NCBI RefSeq assembly: GCF_019915265.1
Contig: NZ_CP082780.1
Coordinates: forward strand, 186,001-250,000
DNA: 64,000 nucleotides
Direction: 5' to 3'
Source: Bacillus aquiflavi
GTDB taxonomy: Bacteria > Bacillota > Bacilli > Bacillales > Cytobacillaceae
A program made the position numbers and the translations under genes. Positions 25,415 to 42,731 of this stretch are shown piece after piece. The notes beneath the pieces were generated by a model. That model saw nothing but the letters and a program-made list of their open reading frames with translations, searched no databases and was not told where the DNA came from. Numbering within the stretch: position 1 is the stretch's first letter; the number at the start of each line of letters is the position of its first letter.

Positions 25415-27157
25415 TTGTTAGAACAGCGATATCGTTGGAAAAATAAAGAGCTGCGAAACCATGTTGCTGTTATTGATGGCAAGCTGGCGCCAACGATTTT
25501 ATTAAAAAATGCTACATACTTAAACCAAACTTTTCACCAATGGATGACGGCTCATATTTGGATTTACGAAGACCGGATCATTTATGTCGGTGAAAAGGTT
25601 CCCGACAAAATTGGGCAATGTGAGGTGATCGATTGCAAAGATACAGTATTAGTTCCAGGCTATATCGAACCTCATAGTCATCCGTTTCAATTATATAATC
25701 CCCATTCATTTGCCCGATATGCATCTAAGTTCGGAACGACGACTCTTATTAACGATAATTTAATGCTCGCTTTATTATTAGATAAAAAGAAAGCGTTTTC
25801 TTTTTTAAGAAAAATGAAGGAAATCCCCCCAGCAATGTATTGGTGGAGCAGGTTTGATTCACAGACAGAGCTTCATAAAGAAGAAATTATTTTTTCAAAT
25901 AGCAACGTTAAAAAGTGGTTAGAGCATGATGCAGTTTTACAAGGTGGAGAGTTGACTGGCTGGCCAAGGCTGTTGCAAGGCGATGATATGATGCTCCATT
26001 GGATTCAAGAGGCAAAAAGAATGAGGAAAAAAATTGAAGGGCATTTTCCAGGGGCATCTGAAAAGACATTAACTAAAATGATGCTTCTTGGAACGGATTG
26101 TGACCATGAAGCGATGACCGGAGTAGAAGTGTATAATCGCTTAATGCAAGGTTATACTGTATCGCTCCGCCATTCTTCGATTCGTCCAGACTTGCCTCAG
26201 TTGCTTGATGATATCCATTCATTAGGCATTGCTGCTTATGATAAATTTATTATGACAACTGATGGATCTTCCTCATCTTTTTATGAGGACGGTGTCATTG
26301 ACAAAATGATTCGCATTGCAATTGAAAAAGGTGTCCCGCTTATTGACGCTTATAATATGGGGACAATTAACACAGCCCGTTATCATCAGATTGATCATTT
26401 ACTTGGAAATATTGCAACAGGCAGAATTGCTAATATTAATTTTCTCGAAAGCAAAGAAAATCCTACACCTGTTTCGGTAATGGCAAGCGGGAAATGGTTA
26501 ACAAAAGACGGAAAGGAAGTTGGTGAATTTCCAAAAATAGATTGGGGGAGATATGGCTTTAATCCGCTTGAAATTAATTGGAGCTTAACTTCTGAAGATA
26601 TGCAATTTTCCATGCCGTTTGGACTGAAAATGGAAAATTCAGTTATTATTAAGCCGTATTCTGTTTCGACTGATGTTGCGGTAGAGAGTTTAGACTACTC
26701 ACACGATGAATGCTTCTTTATGCTGATTAATCGTGAAGGAAAGTGGCGCATAAACACATTGTTAAAAGGTTTTGCGACAAAGCTTGATGGTTTAGCAAGC
26801 TCATTTTCTAATACAGGCGACTTTATTTTAATTGGCAAAAATAAAAGTGCAATGGTAAATGCCTTCAATAGAATGAAGGAAATTGGCGGTGGAATCGTTA
26901 TTGCTGAAAGTGATAAAATCATTCATGAAATTCCTTTAGCGTTAAAAGGAATGATGTCTGATTCACGAGTTGAGACACTAATTAAACAAGAGAAACAGCT
27001 AATGAGCATTTTAAAAGCGAGAGGATATATGTTTGCGGATCCTATTTATACGCTGCTTTTTTTTTCATCTACTCATTTACCATATATTCGTGCTACGCAA
27101 CAAGGGTTATTTGATGTGATGAATAAAATAATACTCTTTCCATCAATAATGCGTTAA
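25415..27157 (+). CDS. yerA: Adenine-deaminase-like amidohydrolase YerA
   Basis: 580 residues starting with TTG after AAAGGAGGGG. Metal-dependent amidohydrolase of the adenine deaminase family: VPGYIEPHSHPF gives the first metal site (His-x-His), GHFPG and a DGSSSSF segment later supply further ligands. The C-terminal domain follows the AdeC layout. The family converts adenine to hypoxanthine; whether YerA-type members do so is not settled. Its place after the purine operon matches B. subtilis. Confidence 0.88.
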   Translation: MLEQRYRWKNKELRNHVAVIDGKLAPTILLKNATYLNQTFHQWMTAHIWIYEDRIIYVGEKVPDKIGQCEVIDCKDTVLVPGYIEPHSHPFQLYNPHSFARYASKFGTTTLINDNLMLALLLDKKKAFSFLRKMKEIPPAMYWWSRFDSQTELHKEEIIFSNSNVKKWLEHDAVLQGGELTGWPRLLQGDDMMLHWIQEAKRMRKKIEGHFPGASEKTLTKMMLLGTDCDHEAMTGVEVYNRLMQGYTVSLRHSSIRPDLPQLLDDIHSLGIAAYDKFIMTTDGSSSSFYEDGVIDKMIRIAIEKGVPLIDAYNMGTINTARYHQIDHLLGNIATGRIANINFLESKENPTPVSVMASGKWLTKDGKEVGEFPKIDWGRYGFNPLEINWSLTSEDMQFSMPFGLKMENSVIIKPYSVSTDVAVESLDYSHDECFFMLINREGKWRINTLLKGFATKLDGLASSFSNTGDFILIGKNKSAMVNAFNRMKEIGGGIVIAESDKIIHEIPLALKGMMSDSRVETLIKQEKQLMSILKARGYMFADPIYTLLFFSSTHLPYIRATQQGLFDVMNKIILFPSIMR

Positions 27158-27210
27158 AATATAAAAGGATCAAATAAAATTACGATTTTGGTATTTATAG
27201 GAGTGTTTTC

Positions 27211-28236
27211 ATGATAAAAAAATGGTTTGTGATTGGAATCGCTATATTCATGATCGTTTCTGGCTGCAGTAAAAGCCAACAAGAAACAGATCAAAACAAA
27301 AATGAAACACCAGTTAAAGAAAATGATCCAACTAACTCATCCAGCTATCCTTTAACAGGAATCAGTACAAAGGATGTTACGAATAATCGAGCTGTGGCAG
27401 TGATGATTAATAACCATCCAGAAGCACGCCCCCAGTCGGGATTGCATGAAGCAGATATTGTTTATGAAGTGCTAGCAGAAGGAAAAGTAACCCGTTTTCT
27501 TGCGATTTTTCAAAGTGAACAGCCTTCGCAAATAGGTCCAGTTCGCAGTGCAAGGGATTATTATATTGACTTGGCGAAAGGCTATGACAGCTTATTTGTT
27601 TCACACGGTTACAGTCCAGATGCAAAAAAAATGCTCGATAGCGGTTATGTTGATCATATAGATGGAATGGTTTATGACGGCACCTTATTTAAACGTGCTG
27701 ATTTTCGTCAGTCGCCCCATAATTCGTACATTACGTACAAAAATATTGTCAAAGGTGCAAAAGAAAATAAATATAAAATGGATCAGGCTCCAGAGAAGCT
27801 GTCATTTTTAACAGAGGATGAGGTGGACGCTATAAGTGGAGAGGATGCGGTATCTGTTACTGTGAACTATTTTTCTGATTTATTTTCTGCTCGCTATGAG
27901 TATGATGAAGATTTAGGAAAGTTCACACGATTTTCAAACGGTGAACAAACAATCGACTTAGATTCGGAAGAGCCGATTCTTCTCGATAACATTTTCATTA
28001 TTGAAGCTGAACATAAAGTGATTGATGATGCAGGCCGCCGTGCGATTAATTTTAAATCAGGCGGTAAAGGCTACTTGCTTCAAAAAGGAAAGTGGAACGA
28101 AGTTGAATGGAAAAACATAGATGGTAAAATCTTGCCGTTTACTAATGGGAAAGAGGCAGCACTTGTACCAGGAAAAACATGGATTAATGTTATCCCGGAT
28201 GATCAAGGATTAGAGCAACTAGTCTCTTTCGATTAG
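27211..28236 (+). CDS. yerB: DUF3048 lipoprotein YerB
   Basis: 341 residues. A lipoprotein signal peptide (basic MIKK, hydrophobic core, lipobox VSGC with Cys20) is followed by a low-complexity linker (about 25-48). The DUF3048 domain starts near PLTGIST; conserved stretches are AVMINNHPEARPQSGL, ADIVYEVLAEG and IGPVRSARDYY. Anchored outside the membrane. The molecular role is unknown; order yerA-yerB-yerC as in B. subtilis. Confidence 0.9.
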   Translation: MIKKWFVIGIAIFMIVSGCSKSQQETDQNKNETPVKENDPTNSSSYPLTGISTKDVTNNRAVAVMINNHPEARPQSGLHEADIVYEVLAEGKVTRFLAIFQSEQPSQIGPVRSARDYYIDLAKGYDSLFVSHGYSPDAKKMLDSGYVDHIDGMVYDGTLFKRADFRQSPHNSYITYKNIVKGAKENKYKMDQAPEKLSFLTEDEVDAISGEDAVSVTVNYFSDLFSARYEYDEDLGKFTRFSNGEQTIDLDSEEPILLDNIFIIEAEHKVIDDAGRRAINFKSGGKGYLLQKGKWNEVEWKNIDGKILPFTNGKEAALVPGKTWINVIPDDQGLEQLVSFD

Positions 28237-28264
28237 AAGAAAGAAAAAGGAGATTTGAATAATT

Positions 28265-28579
28265 ATGCAAATTGATAAATTAAGAGGAAGAGAACTTGAC
28301 CAACTGTTTAATGCCATTTTATCGTTAAAAGATTTAGAGGAGTGCTATCTCTTTTTTGATGACTTATGTACTGCTAATGAAATTCAGTCATTAGCACAAC
28401 GTTTGGAAGTGGCTAGAATGCTTCAAAAAGGAAAAACCTATCATAAGATTGAAACAGAGACAGGCGCAAGTACAGCAACTATTTCTCGTGTAAAACGCTG
28501 CTTAAACTATGGGAACGATGCATATGAAATGGTATTAAATCGATTGCAGGAAAAAGAACAAACTTCGATAAATGAATAA
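28265..28579 (+). CDS. yerC: TrpR-like regulator YerC
   Basis: 104 residues, the YerC/YecD family related to TrpR. The helix-turn-helix is in the C-terminal half: EIQSLAQRLEVARML, then KIETETGASTATISRVKR, where the second helix contacts DNA. Follows yerB by 28 bases with AAAAAGGAG upstream; ends before a clear terminator. Ligand and targets unknown. Confidence 0.92.
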   Translation: MQIDKLRGRELDQLFNAILSLKDLEECYLFFDDLCTANEIQSLAQRLEVARMLQKGKTYHKIETETGASTATISRVKRCLNYGNDAYEMVLNRLQEKEQTSINE

Positions 28580-28589
28580 TTTACACGCT

Positions 28590-28621
28590 GGCCGACGGGA
28601 ATGCTTCCATCGGCCTTTTTT
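28590..28621 (+). terminator. Terminator after yerC
   Basis: Stem GGCCGA.GGGA / TTCC.TCGGCC followed by TTTTTT. Confidence 0.9.
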
Positions 28622-28707
28622 GATTTGAATCGTACATGCTTTTCTTTTTCTAACGATTTAACAAATGCTATAATGTTGTAATGGAATATAGAATGGGGGA
28701 TGGACAT

Positions 28708-29397
28708 ATGTACGATGTTCGAGAATGGCGCCATATCTTTAAACTCGATCCTAATAAATCTATTTCGGATCTCGATTTAGCGAAAATTTGCGAGTCTGGG
28801 ACAGACGCGGTAATAGTCGGCGGATCTGATGGCGTTACATTAGAGAATGTCCTTGATTTATTATCAAGAATTAGGCGCTATACCGTACCTTGTATCCTTG
28901 AAGTATCAACGATTGAATCAGTGACACCTGGATTTGATTTGTATTTTATTCCTACTGTCTTAAATAGTCAAGATACAAAGTGGGTCCTCGATCTTCACCA
29001 CGAAGCAGTAAAACAATATGGTGGCATAATGAATTGGGATGAAATATTTGTTGAAGGTTATTGCATTTTAAATCAAGCTTGTAAAGCAGCAAAGTTAACT
29101 GAAGCGAATACCGACCTACATAGTGAAGATGTATTGGCATATGCAATGATGGCAGAAAAAATGTTCAAGCTTCCTATTTTCTATCTTGAATACAGCGGAA
29201 CGTTTGGTGATGTAGAATTAGTTGCCAAAGTGAAAAGCACGTTAGAGAATACGGTTTTGTTTTATGGAGGAGGGATTGAAACGAAAGAACAAGCACAACA
29301 AATGGCTGAAGCGGCTGATACAATTGTCGTCGGAAATGTTGTGTACAGCAATTTAGAAGCAGCATTACAAACGGTGCAAGCCGTAAAAAGAAAATAG
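28708..29397 (+). CDS. pcrB: Heptaprenylglyceryl phosphate synthase PcrB
   Basis: 229 residues, a TIM-barrel prenyltransferase of the GGGP synthase family. It transfers heptaprenyl diphosphate to sn-glycerol 1-phosphate, making an archaeal-type ether lipid precursor. Motifs: [14 protein letters not shown] (about residues 30-43), EGYC, YLEYSG and FYGGGI, which bind phosphates and substrate. The frame runs 27 bases further upstream, but the GGGGATG site favours ATG 28708. Precedes pcrA as in Bacillus. Confidence 0.95.
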   Translation: MYDVREWRHIFKLDPNKSISDLDLAKICESGTDAVIVGGSDGVTLENVLDLLSRIRRYTVPCILEVSTIESVTPGFDLYFIPTVLNSQDTKWVLDLHHEAVKQYGGIMNWDEIFVEGYCILNQACKAAKLTEANTDLHSEDVLAYAMMAEKMFKLPIFYLEYSGTFGDVELVAKVKSTLENTVLFYGGGIETKEQAQQMAEAADTIVVGNVVYSNLEAALQTVQAVKRK

Positions 29398-29461
29398 ATA
29401 CATTTGCTCTGAATTGGATAATAGTTTAAAATTGGAACAAATGTTCTAAAAATGGTGGTGT

Positions 29462-36018
<6,557 letters not shown>

Positions 36019-36032
36019 GAGGTGGGGACGCC

Positions 36033-37202
36033 ATGAAGAAGTTGTTAATGGTCGCCATATCTGTTCTTCTCCTATTTACTGGATGTGCACCTAATTTTAA
36101 AAAGCAGGAAGAAGTAATCCAGGAAAAGGATGATACGAAAGAGAAAGCGATTGTTCCAAGATTTAAACTTGGTGAAAAGTATTATCGGACGATATTACCT
36201 TTTAAGCCAAGTGAAGCAAGAGGGTTAGTCATTAATAATTTGAATACAAGATATGATATTCAAGAGTTTGAAATAGGATTGATGAGAGTTGCACAAAATA
36301 CGTTTGATCCGGAAAAATACTTATTCCAAGAAGGTCAATATTTAGATCGAAAAACAGTCCGATTATGGCTAAATCGAAAATATACACCTGAACAGCTTGA
36401 ACGAAATGGTATGAAGGAAGAAGACAATATCGGATTAAATCCGCTTGATGATGAAGTGGGTGATATTGCTGAACGCTACAAAAAAAATCCGATTTATTTA
36501 TCACATATTTTAGAGCACAATTATTTAACGAAGGATGAAGATGGTAAGGTTAAACTTGATGGCGTTGTTATCGGACTTGCGCTAAATTCAGTATATTATT
36601 ACCAGAAGGAAGCCTTTGGTGCCACACACGAACAAGAAATTCCATTTAAAGATATCGAGCAAGAAGGAAAGAAAATTGCGGAGGAAGTTGTTCAACGTCT
36701 ACGGAAAATGGAAGGCTTAGAAAATGTGCCAATTACGATTGCTTTATTTAAGCAAGAAAATAAGTCGTCTGTCGTACCAGGGAACTTTTTTGCATACACA
36801 AATGTTGCAAATAATAAATCAACGATAGATAAATGGGAAAGTGTCAATGAAAAATATTATCTATTTCCATCGGCGCAAGCTGAAAAGGATCATCAAGATG
36901 ATTTAACATTTTTCTTAAACTTTAAACAAGATGTTGAAAGTTACTTCCCAAATTTTAACGGTGTGATTGGGAAAGCATTTTATCTTGGAGATCAGCTGCA
37001 AGAGCTAAGTATTTCAATTCCAATTCAATTTTATGGAAAAGCAGAAGCGGTTGGATTTACACAATATGTAACAGGGTTAGTAATGGAACATTTTCCTTCA
37101 TATATTTCAGTTGAAGTCAGTATCACTTCTGTTAATGGACCAGAGGCGCTAATTGTTCGTAAAGCCGAACAAGATGAACCGTTCGTTCATATTTACAATT
37201 GA
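36033..37202 (+). CDS. camS: CamS-family sex-pheromone-like lipoprotein
   Basis: 389 residues with a lipoprotein signal (MKKLLMVAISVLLLF, lipobox TGC, Cys19). The body matches the CamS/YerH family whose enterococcal and staphylococcal signal peptides yield cAM373-like pheromones: RFKLGEKYYRTILPF near residue 43, and SARG/NNLNTRYD after it. Surface lipoprotein of unclear function in bacilli. Follows ligA by 14 bases with GAGGTGGG. Confidence 0.9.
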   Translation: MKKLLMVAISVLLLFTGCAPNFKKQEEVIQEKDDTKEKAIVPRFKLGEKYYRTILPFKPSEARGLVINNLNTRYDIQEFEIGLMRVAQNTFDPEKYLFQEGQYLDRKTVRLWLNRKYTPEQLERNGMKEEDNIGLNPLDDEVGDIAERYKKNPIYLSHILEHNYLTKDEDGKVKLDGVVIGLALNSVYYYQKEAFGATHEQEIPFKDIEQEGKKIAEEVVQRLRKMEGLENVPITIALFKQENKSSVVPGNFFAYTNVANNKSTIDKWESVNEKYYLFPSAQAEKDHQDDLTFFLNFKQDVESYFPNFNGVIGKAFYLGDQLQELSISIPIQFYGKAEAVGFTQYVTGLVMEHFPSYISVEVSITSVNGPEALIVRKAEQDEPFVHIYN

Positions 37203-37212
37203 TGATTAGAAG

Positions 37213-37250
37213 GCTCATTCGTGTATGACCGCAGTTTTGCACGAATGAGC
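37213..37250. terminator. Hairpin after camS
   Basis: Perfect 11-base stem GCTCATTCGTG / CACGAATGAGC with a 16-base loop but no T-run; either a weak terminator or a protein-binding inverted repeat upstream of the rocA remnant. Confidence 0.5.
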
Positions 37251-37395
37251 GGAATAAATAGACAGTAAACTAACATCGCCTCCTATAAAGAGGTCGTGTT
37301 ATTTTAAGGAATTTGCCTTGTTTGAATAGCTTAAGCAAATCATGATAAAATAAGCAGTGGTTGAAAGCGTTTTAAATAAATTGGAGGCGATATAA

Positions 37396-38951
37396 TTGGT
37401 ACAACCATACAAGCATGAACCGTTCACAGATTTTACTAGAGAAGAAAATCGCAATGCATTTTTAAAAAGCCTAGAAACAGTAAAGAGCTATTTAGGACAA
37501 GATTACGATTTACTCATTGACGGGGAACGGATTTCTACTGATGAAAAGATCGTCTCAACGAACCCCGCTAATAAGGAAGAAGTAATTGGGCGTGTATCAA
37601 AAGCAAATAAGGAGCTTGCAGAAAAAGCAATGCAAGCAGCGGTAAAAGCGTTTGAAACATGGCGTAAATCAAAGCCGGAAATGCGGGCTGATATATTATT
37701 TAATGCAGCTGCACTTATTCGCAGGCGTAAGCATGAGTTTTCTGCGTTGCTCGTTAAAGAAGCAGGCAAGCCATGGCGTGAAGCAGATGCAGATACCGCA
37801 GAAGCCATTGACTTTTTAGAATATTACGGAAGGCAAATACTCACATTAAAAGAGGGTGTCAAAGTACAGAGCCGTCCGGACGAATACAATCGTTTCCATT
37901 ACATTCCACTTGGAGTCGGTGTTATTATCTCGCCATGGAATTTTCCACTTGCGATTATGGCAGGAACTACTGTGGCTGCACTTGTATCTGGAAATACTGT
38001 TTTATTAAAACCGGCTTCTGCAACTCCAGTTGTTGCAGCAAAATTCGTAGAAGTACTAGAAGAAGCTGGACTTCCGAAAAGGGGTACTTAACTTTATTCC
38101 AGGAAGCGGCTCGGAAGTAGGCGATTATTTAGTTGATCACCCGAAAACACGTTTTGTCAGCTTTACAGGCTCGCGTGATGTTGGTTTACGTATTTATGAG
38201 CGGGCATCTAAGTTAAATGAAGGACAAATTTGGCTAAAGCGCGTAATTGCAGAAATGGGCGGAAAAGATACGATTGTTGTTGATAAAGAAGCAAATCTTG
38301 AATTAGCCGCACAATCTATTGTCGCAAGCGCATTTGGTTTTTCGGGCCAAAAATGCTCAGCTTGTTCTCGTGCAGTCGTCGTTGAAGACGTGTATGACCA
38401 AGTGTTAAATCGTGTTGTAGAGTAACGAGTTAACGAGCGAGCTATCGATCGGCAACCCGGAAAAACAAGAAATGTTTATGGGGCCAGTTATTGATCAAAG
38501 CGCTTTCGATAAAATTATGGGCTATATTGAAATTGGCAAGCAGGAAGGGAAATTAATGATCGGTGGAGAAGGCGATGCATCGAAAGGGTTCTTCATTAAA
38601 CCGACCGTATTCGCTGATCTCGATCCGAAAGCTAAAATTATGCAGGAAGAAATTTTTGGTCCAGTAGTTGCCTTTGCAAAAGCTAAGGACTTCAACGAAG
38701 CAATTGAAATTGCAAATAACACTGAATATGGTTTAACAGGCGCCGTTATTACAAACAATCGCGCTCATCTTGAAAAAGCACGTGAAGACTTCCATGTAGG
38801 AAATCTATATTTCAACCGAGGCTGTACAGGAGCGATTGTAGGCTATCAGCCATTTGGCGGCTTTAACATGTCTGGAACAGATTCAAAGGCAGGCGGGCCA
38901 GATTACTTGCTTCTTCATATGCAAGCTAAAACTACATCTGAAATGTATTAA
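37396..38951 (+). pseudogene. rocA: Frameshifted 1-pyrroline-5-carboxylate dehydrogenase RocA/PruA
   Basis: Three consecutive frames together give a full ~515-residue aldehyde dehydrogenase that would oxidise glutamate semialdehyde to glutamate in proline catabolism. Start TTG with GGAGGCGA. Frame 1 (to 38091) has [12 protein letters not shown] and ends after an extra A at 38077-38080. Frame 2 has the FTGSRDVGL and catalytic GQKCSAC segments and meets TAA at 38423. Frame 3 carries [12 protein letters not shown] to the end. With two separate shifts it cannot make protein as read; either a recent pseudogene or assembly errors. putP lies next, consistent with proline use. Confidence 0.88.
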
Positions 38952-38958
38952 TATATGT

Positions 38959-39012
38959 AGAGAGGCTATCTAAAAGTCAGTAAAATCGACTTTCTTGATA
39001 GCCTCTCTTTGT
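38959..39012 (+). terminator. Terminator after rocA
   Basis: Stem AGAGAGGCTATC / GATAGCCTCTCT with a T-rich tail. The remaining A/T-rich stretch to 39364 holds no gene and presumably the putP promoter. Confidence 0.9.
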
Positions 39013-39364
39013 TATAGATTTAAGAAATTTCTTTCTAAAATAAAAAAAGTAATGAAATGAAAATTTATTTTTGTTAATATAGTAAAAAAGTTCTTCATTT
39101 TAAAAATATTCATACATAACTTGTTTGTCTCAAAAGCTAACTGTATAATATTTGAAGCTTTTTAATCTATGCAAGAAATTTTTCATATTGTCCATAATAA
39201 GAGGGGAGTCTGTTGTTACATAATTATTTTGATAAAGTTTTATGATTTTAAGGTATTTAACAAAAAATAATATCGTCTTAATCAAATAAAGATGATAGAA
39301 TATTGCTTAAATAAATAATATTATTTCAATTTAGTTTTACAATATAATAAAGGGGGAAATAAAA

Positions 39365-40858
39365 ATGTCTAATGAAGCTTATCAGTTAATTGCGATTGTC
39401 ATTTACATGGCGGCTATGCTCTTTATTGGCTGGTATTCTTACAAAAAAACGAGTAACCTTACAGACTACATGCTAGGAGGGCGGGCACTTGGTCCTGCGG
39501 TTACTGCTTTAAGTGCAGGCGCTGCTGATATGAGCGGTTGGCTGTTAATGGGCTTGCCAGGAGGAATATATGTAAGCGGTTTAGCTGATGCTTGGATTGC
39601 AATTGGCTTAACCTTAGGTGCTTATGCAAACTGGGTATTGGTTGCACCTCGTCTCCGTGTTTATACACAAGTTGCAAACGATTCAATTACGATACCAGGA
39701 TATCTTGAAAATCGTTTTAAAGATAGCACGAAACTGCTTCGGATTGTTTCAGGTTTTGTTATTTTAATCTTTTTTACTTTTTACGTTTCTTCCGGAATGG
39801 TTTCAGGTGCTGTATTTTTTGAGAATTCTTTTGGGTTAAATTATCATACAGGACTGTTCATTGTTTCAGGAGTAGTTGTTGCTTATACGTTATTTGGCGG
39901 TTTTTTAGCTGTAAGTTATACAGATTTCGTTCAAGGCTTAATGATGTTAATTGCACTCTTAATGGTTCCAGCTTTAGCTATTTTCCAAACTGGAGGACCT
40001 GCAGAAACGTTTGAAACGATTCGAATGATTGATCCAACGTTACTAGATTTCTTTAAAGGAACAACAGTATTAGGGATCATCTCGGCGGTTGCTTGGGGGC
40101 TAGGTTATTTTGGTCAGCCGCATATTATTGTGCGCTTTATGGCGATTACGTCTGTAAAAGAAACAAAGAGTGCCCGCCGGATTGGGATGACATGGATGAT
40201 TTTATCCTTACTTGGAACCGTTTCCATTGCCTTAACCGGGATTGTTTTTTTTCATAACAATCCACAATATGAATTAGGCAACCCTGAGGCGGTGTTTATA
40301 GTCCTTGGACAAATTGTTTTTCATCCGCTTTTTGCCGGTTTAGTATTAGCGGCTGTTCTTGCTGCAATTATGAGTACAATCTCTTCACAGTTAATCGTTA
40401 CTTCAAGCGCTTTAACGGAAGATTTATATAAAGTGCTGTTTCGCCGAAACGCAACAGACAAAGAATATGTATTCTTTGGTCGAATGGCTGTTTTAGTTGT
40501 CGCAGTCGTAGCTGCTCTATTAGCATTTGAACAAAATAATACGATCTTGGAGTTAGTGGCATATGCTTGGGCAGGATTTGGTGGTTCATTCGGTCCGGTT
40601 GTTTTATTAAGTTTATATTGGAAGCGAATGACAAATTGGGGTGCTATTACAGGAATGATTGGCGGTGCTGTAACAGTTATTTTATGGGCAAATCTTACGG
40701 ATAAAGGCATTATTCCATTTGAACTTTACGAAATCGTACCAGGATTTGTTGTAAACTTAATCTTAGCGATTGTTGTTAGTTTGATCACTTACCGACCTAA
40801 TAAAGAAATTGAACAAGAATTTAATGAAAGTTTACGGATATTAAAAAAGGAAAGATAA
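39365..40858 (+). CDS. putP: Sodium/proline symporter PutP
   Basis: 497 residues with about 13 hydrophobic segments, the SSS (SLC5) family length. LGGRALGPAVTALSAGAADMSGW near residues 38-60 and the GYFGQPHI segment near residue 250 are typical of PutP. Imports proline with Na+. AAGGGGG precedes the ATG. Downstream of the P5C dehydrogenase remnant, so a proline uptake and catabolism pair in which the catabolic gene is broken here. Confidence 0.95.
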   Translation: MSNEAYQLIAIVIYMAAMLFIGWYSYKKTSNLTDYMLGGRALGPAVTALSAGAADMSGWLLMGLPGGIYVSGLADAWIAIGLTLGAYANWVLVAPRLRVYTQVANDSITIPGYLENRFKDSTKLLRIVSGFVILIFFTFYVSSGMVSGAVFFENSFGLNYHTGLFIVSGVVVAYTLFGGFLAVSYTDFVQGLMMLIALLMVPALAIFQTGGPAETFETIRMIDPTLLDFFKGTTVLGIISAVAWGLGYFGQPHIIVRFMAITSVKETKSARRIGMTWMILSLLGTVSIALTGIVFFHNNPQYELGNPEAVFIVLGQIVFHPLFAGLVLAAVLAAIMSTISSQLIVTSSALTEDLYKVLFRRNATDKEYVFFGRMAVLVVAVVAALLAFEQNNTILELVAYAWAGFGGSFGPVVLLSLYWKRMTNWGAITGMIGGAVTVILWANLTDKGIIPFELYEIVPGFVVNLILAIVVSLITYRPNKEIEQEFNESLRILKKER

Positions 40859-40871
40859 TCATAAGTTTGAT

Positions 40872-40905
40872 CCCTTTTGTGTAATTACAAGGGGTTTTTT
40901 TTTTA
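40872..40905 (+). terminator. Terminator after putP
   Basis: CCCTT.TGT / ACAAGGGG stem with a long T-run. Confidence 0.8.
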
Positions 40906-40993
40906 TTTTTTTCCCTCTATTTAAATTGTTCAGAAAAGAGAGTGATAAACAAAATTTCTGAAAAATCTTAAAAAGTAGGTTCCAATTTGATTC

Positions 40994-41040
40994 GTTCTGT
41001 TATATAATACAAATGAACAGAAAATGTTCTGTAATATAAC
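40994..41040 (+). promoter_or_regulatory. Repeated operator and -10 upstream of aceB
   Basis: Two direct repeats GTTCTGTTATATAA (40994) and GTTCTGTAATATAA (41026) flank an inverted pair GAACA/TGTTC (41015-41029). A TATAAT -10 lies at 41003-41008 within the first repeat. Likely binding site for a glyoxylate-shunt regulator; which one is unknown. Confidence 0.5.
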
Positions 41041-41061
41041 AAGGAAGGTGATTCCAGGCTT

Positions 41062-42654
41062 ATGTCCACACAAACAACACGTCTTAATATTATCGGGGAT
41101 ATGAAACAGGGATACTCAGAAATTTTAACATCTGAAGTTCTCGCATTTGTAGAAGAGTTGGAGAAAAAGTTTGGACAAAGAAGAATCGAATTGCTGCAAA
41201 AAAGGCAAGAAAGACAAGAGGAAATAAATCAAGGAAAATTGCCTGATTTTTTGCCTGAAACAGAGCATATTCGCAAAAGCGACTGGACGATTTGGCCGCT
41301 CCCATATGAGCTCCGTGATCGCCGTGTCGAAATTACCGGACCAACTGATCGAAAAATGATTATAAACGCATTAAACTCTGGTGCAAAAGTGTTCATGGCC
41401 GACTGTGAGGATGCAACTTCTTGTACGTGGGGAAATATTGTCGAAGGGCAAATTAATTTAAAAGATGCTGTCAATCGAACAATTTCTTTTGAAAATCCAA
41501 ATGGGAAAAAATACGAACTAAATGAAAAGACTGCTGTCTTGCTTGTACGTCCGCGCGGTTGGCATTTAGAAGAAAAGCATGTCCTTTTAAATGGGAAGCC
41601 GATTTCAGCTAGTTTATTTGACTTTGGTGTGTACTTTTTCCATAATGCGAAAAATTTAATTGCAAGAGGCAGTGGACCGTATTTCTATTTACCAAAGATT
41701 GAAAGTCATCTTGAAGCAAGATTGTGGAATGAAGTCTTCGTCTTTGCACAAGAGAAGCTCGGTATTCCGCTCGGTACGATCAAAGCAACTGTTTTAATTG
41801 AAACAATTTTGGCTGCTTTTGAAATGGATGAAATTTTATATGAACTGAAAGCACACTCTGCAGGGCTAAACTGTGGACGTTGGGATTATATTTTTAGTTA
41901 TTTGAAAAAATTCCGTAATCATGAAAACGTTATTTTGCCAGACCGCTCAGTGGTAACAATGACTGTTCCATTCATGAGATCATATTCTCTATTAACGATC
42001 AAAACATGTCACCGTCGCAATGCACCAGCGATCGGAGGAATGGCGGCGCAAATTCCGGTGAAAAACAATCCGAAAGCAAATGAAGAAGCATTTGCAAAAG
42101 TGCGTGCGGATAAAGAGCGTGAAGCACGGGATGGTCATGATGGTACTTGGGTTGCTCATCCGGCTTTAGTGCCTGTAGCGATGGAAGTATTTAATAAAGA
42201 AATGCCAGAAGCTAACCAAATTAAAACAAAGAAGCTTCTTGACGTAAATGTAACAGCTGAAGACCTTTTAGAAGTGCCGGAGGGGGATATTACTGAAGAA
42301 GGTGTTCGAATGAACATTAATGTCGGCATTCAGTATGTTGCTTCATGGTTAAATGGCCGAGGTGCTGCACCGATTAATAATTTAATGGAAGATGCAGCAA
42401 CAGCGGAAATTTCCCGGGCTCAGCTTTGGCAATGGATTCGTCATCCAAAGGGAGTACTTAACGATGGACGAAAAATCAATGTAGAAATGTATGAGCAATT
42501 TAAGGAAGAAGAAATTGAGAAAATGAAGCAGGAGTTTGGCGAAGAAGCTTTTGCAAAGGGGCGTTTTGAAGAAGCCATTCAATTATTTGACAAGCTGATT
42601 TTAAATGCAGAATTTGCAGAATTTCTAACGTTACCTGGCTATGAAATTTTGTAA
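41062..42654 (+). CDS. aceB: Malate synthase A (AceB)
   Basis: 530 residues, the malate synthase A length. Condenses glyoxylate with acetyl-CoA to malate, the second step of the glyoxylate shunt. Conserved segments: [12 protein letters not shown] (about residues 112-123), the active-site [11 protein letters not shown] near residue 270, GGMAAQIP, and [20 protein letters not shown] precedes the ATG. First gene of an aceB-aceA unit. Confidence 0.96.
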   Translation: MSTQTTRLNIIGDMKQGYSEILTSEVLAFVEELEKKFGQRRIELLQKRQERQEEINQGKLPDFLPETEHIRKSDWTIWPLPYELRDRRVEITGPTDRKMIINALNSGAKVFMADCEDATSCTWGNIVEGQINLKDAVNRTISFENPNGKKYELNEKTAVLLVRPRGWHLEEKHVLLNGKPISASLFDFGVYFFHNAKNLIARGSGPYFYLPKIESHLEARLWNEVFVFAQEKLGIPLGTIKATVLIETILAAFEMDEILYELKAHSAGLNCGRWDYIFSYLKKFRNHENVILPDRSVVTMTVPFMRSYSLLTIKTCHRRNAPAIGGMAAQIPVKNNPKANEEAFAKVRADKEREARDGHDGTWVAHPALVPVAMEVFNKEMPEANQIKTKKLLDVNVTAEDLLEVPEGDITEEGVRMNINVGIQYVASWLNGRGAAPINNLMEDAATAEISRAQLWQWIRHPKGVLNDGRKINVEMYEQFKEEEIEKMKQEFGEEAFAKGRFEEAIQLFDKLILNAEFAEFLTLPGYEIL

Positions 42655-42731
42655 TGCAATCTACACCGTCTTATTAGCGGTTTATCATAGATTGATAATT
42701 TAGAAGCTACTACTAAAGGAGGATATAACAA

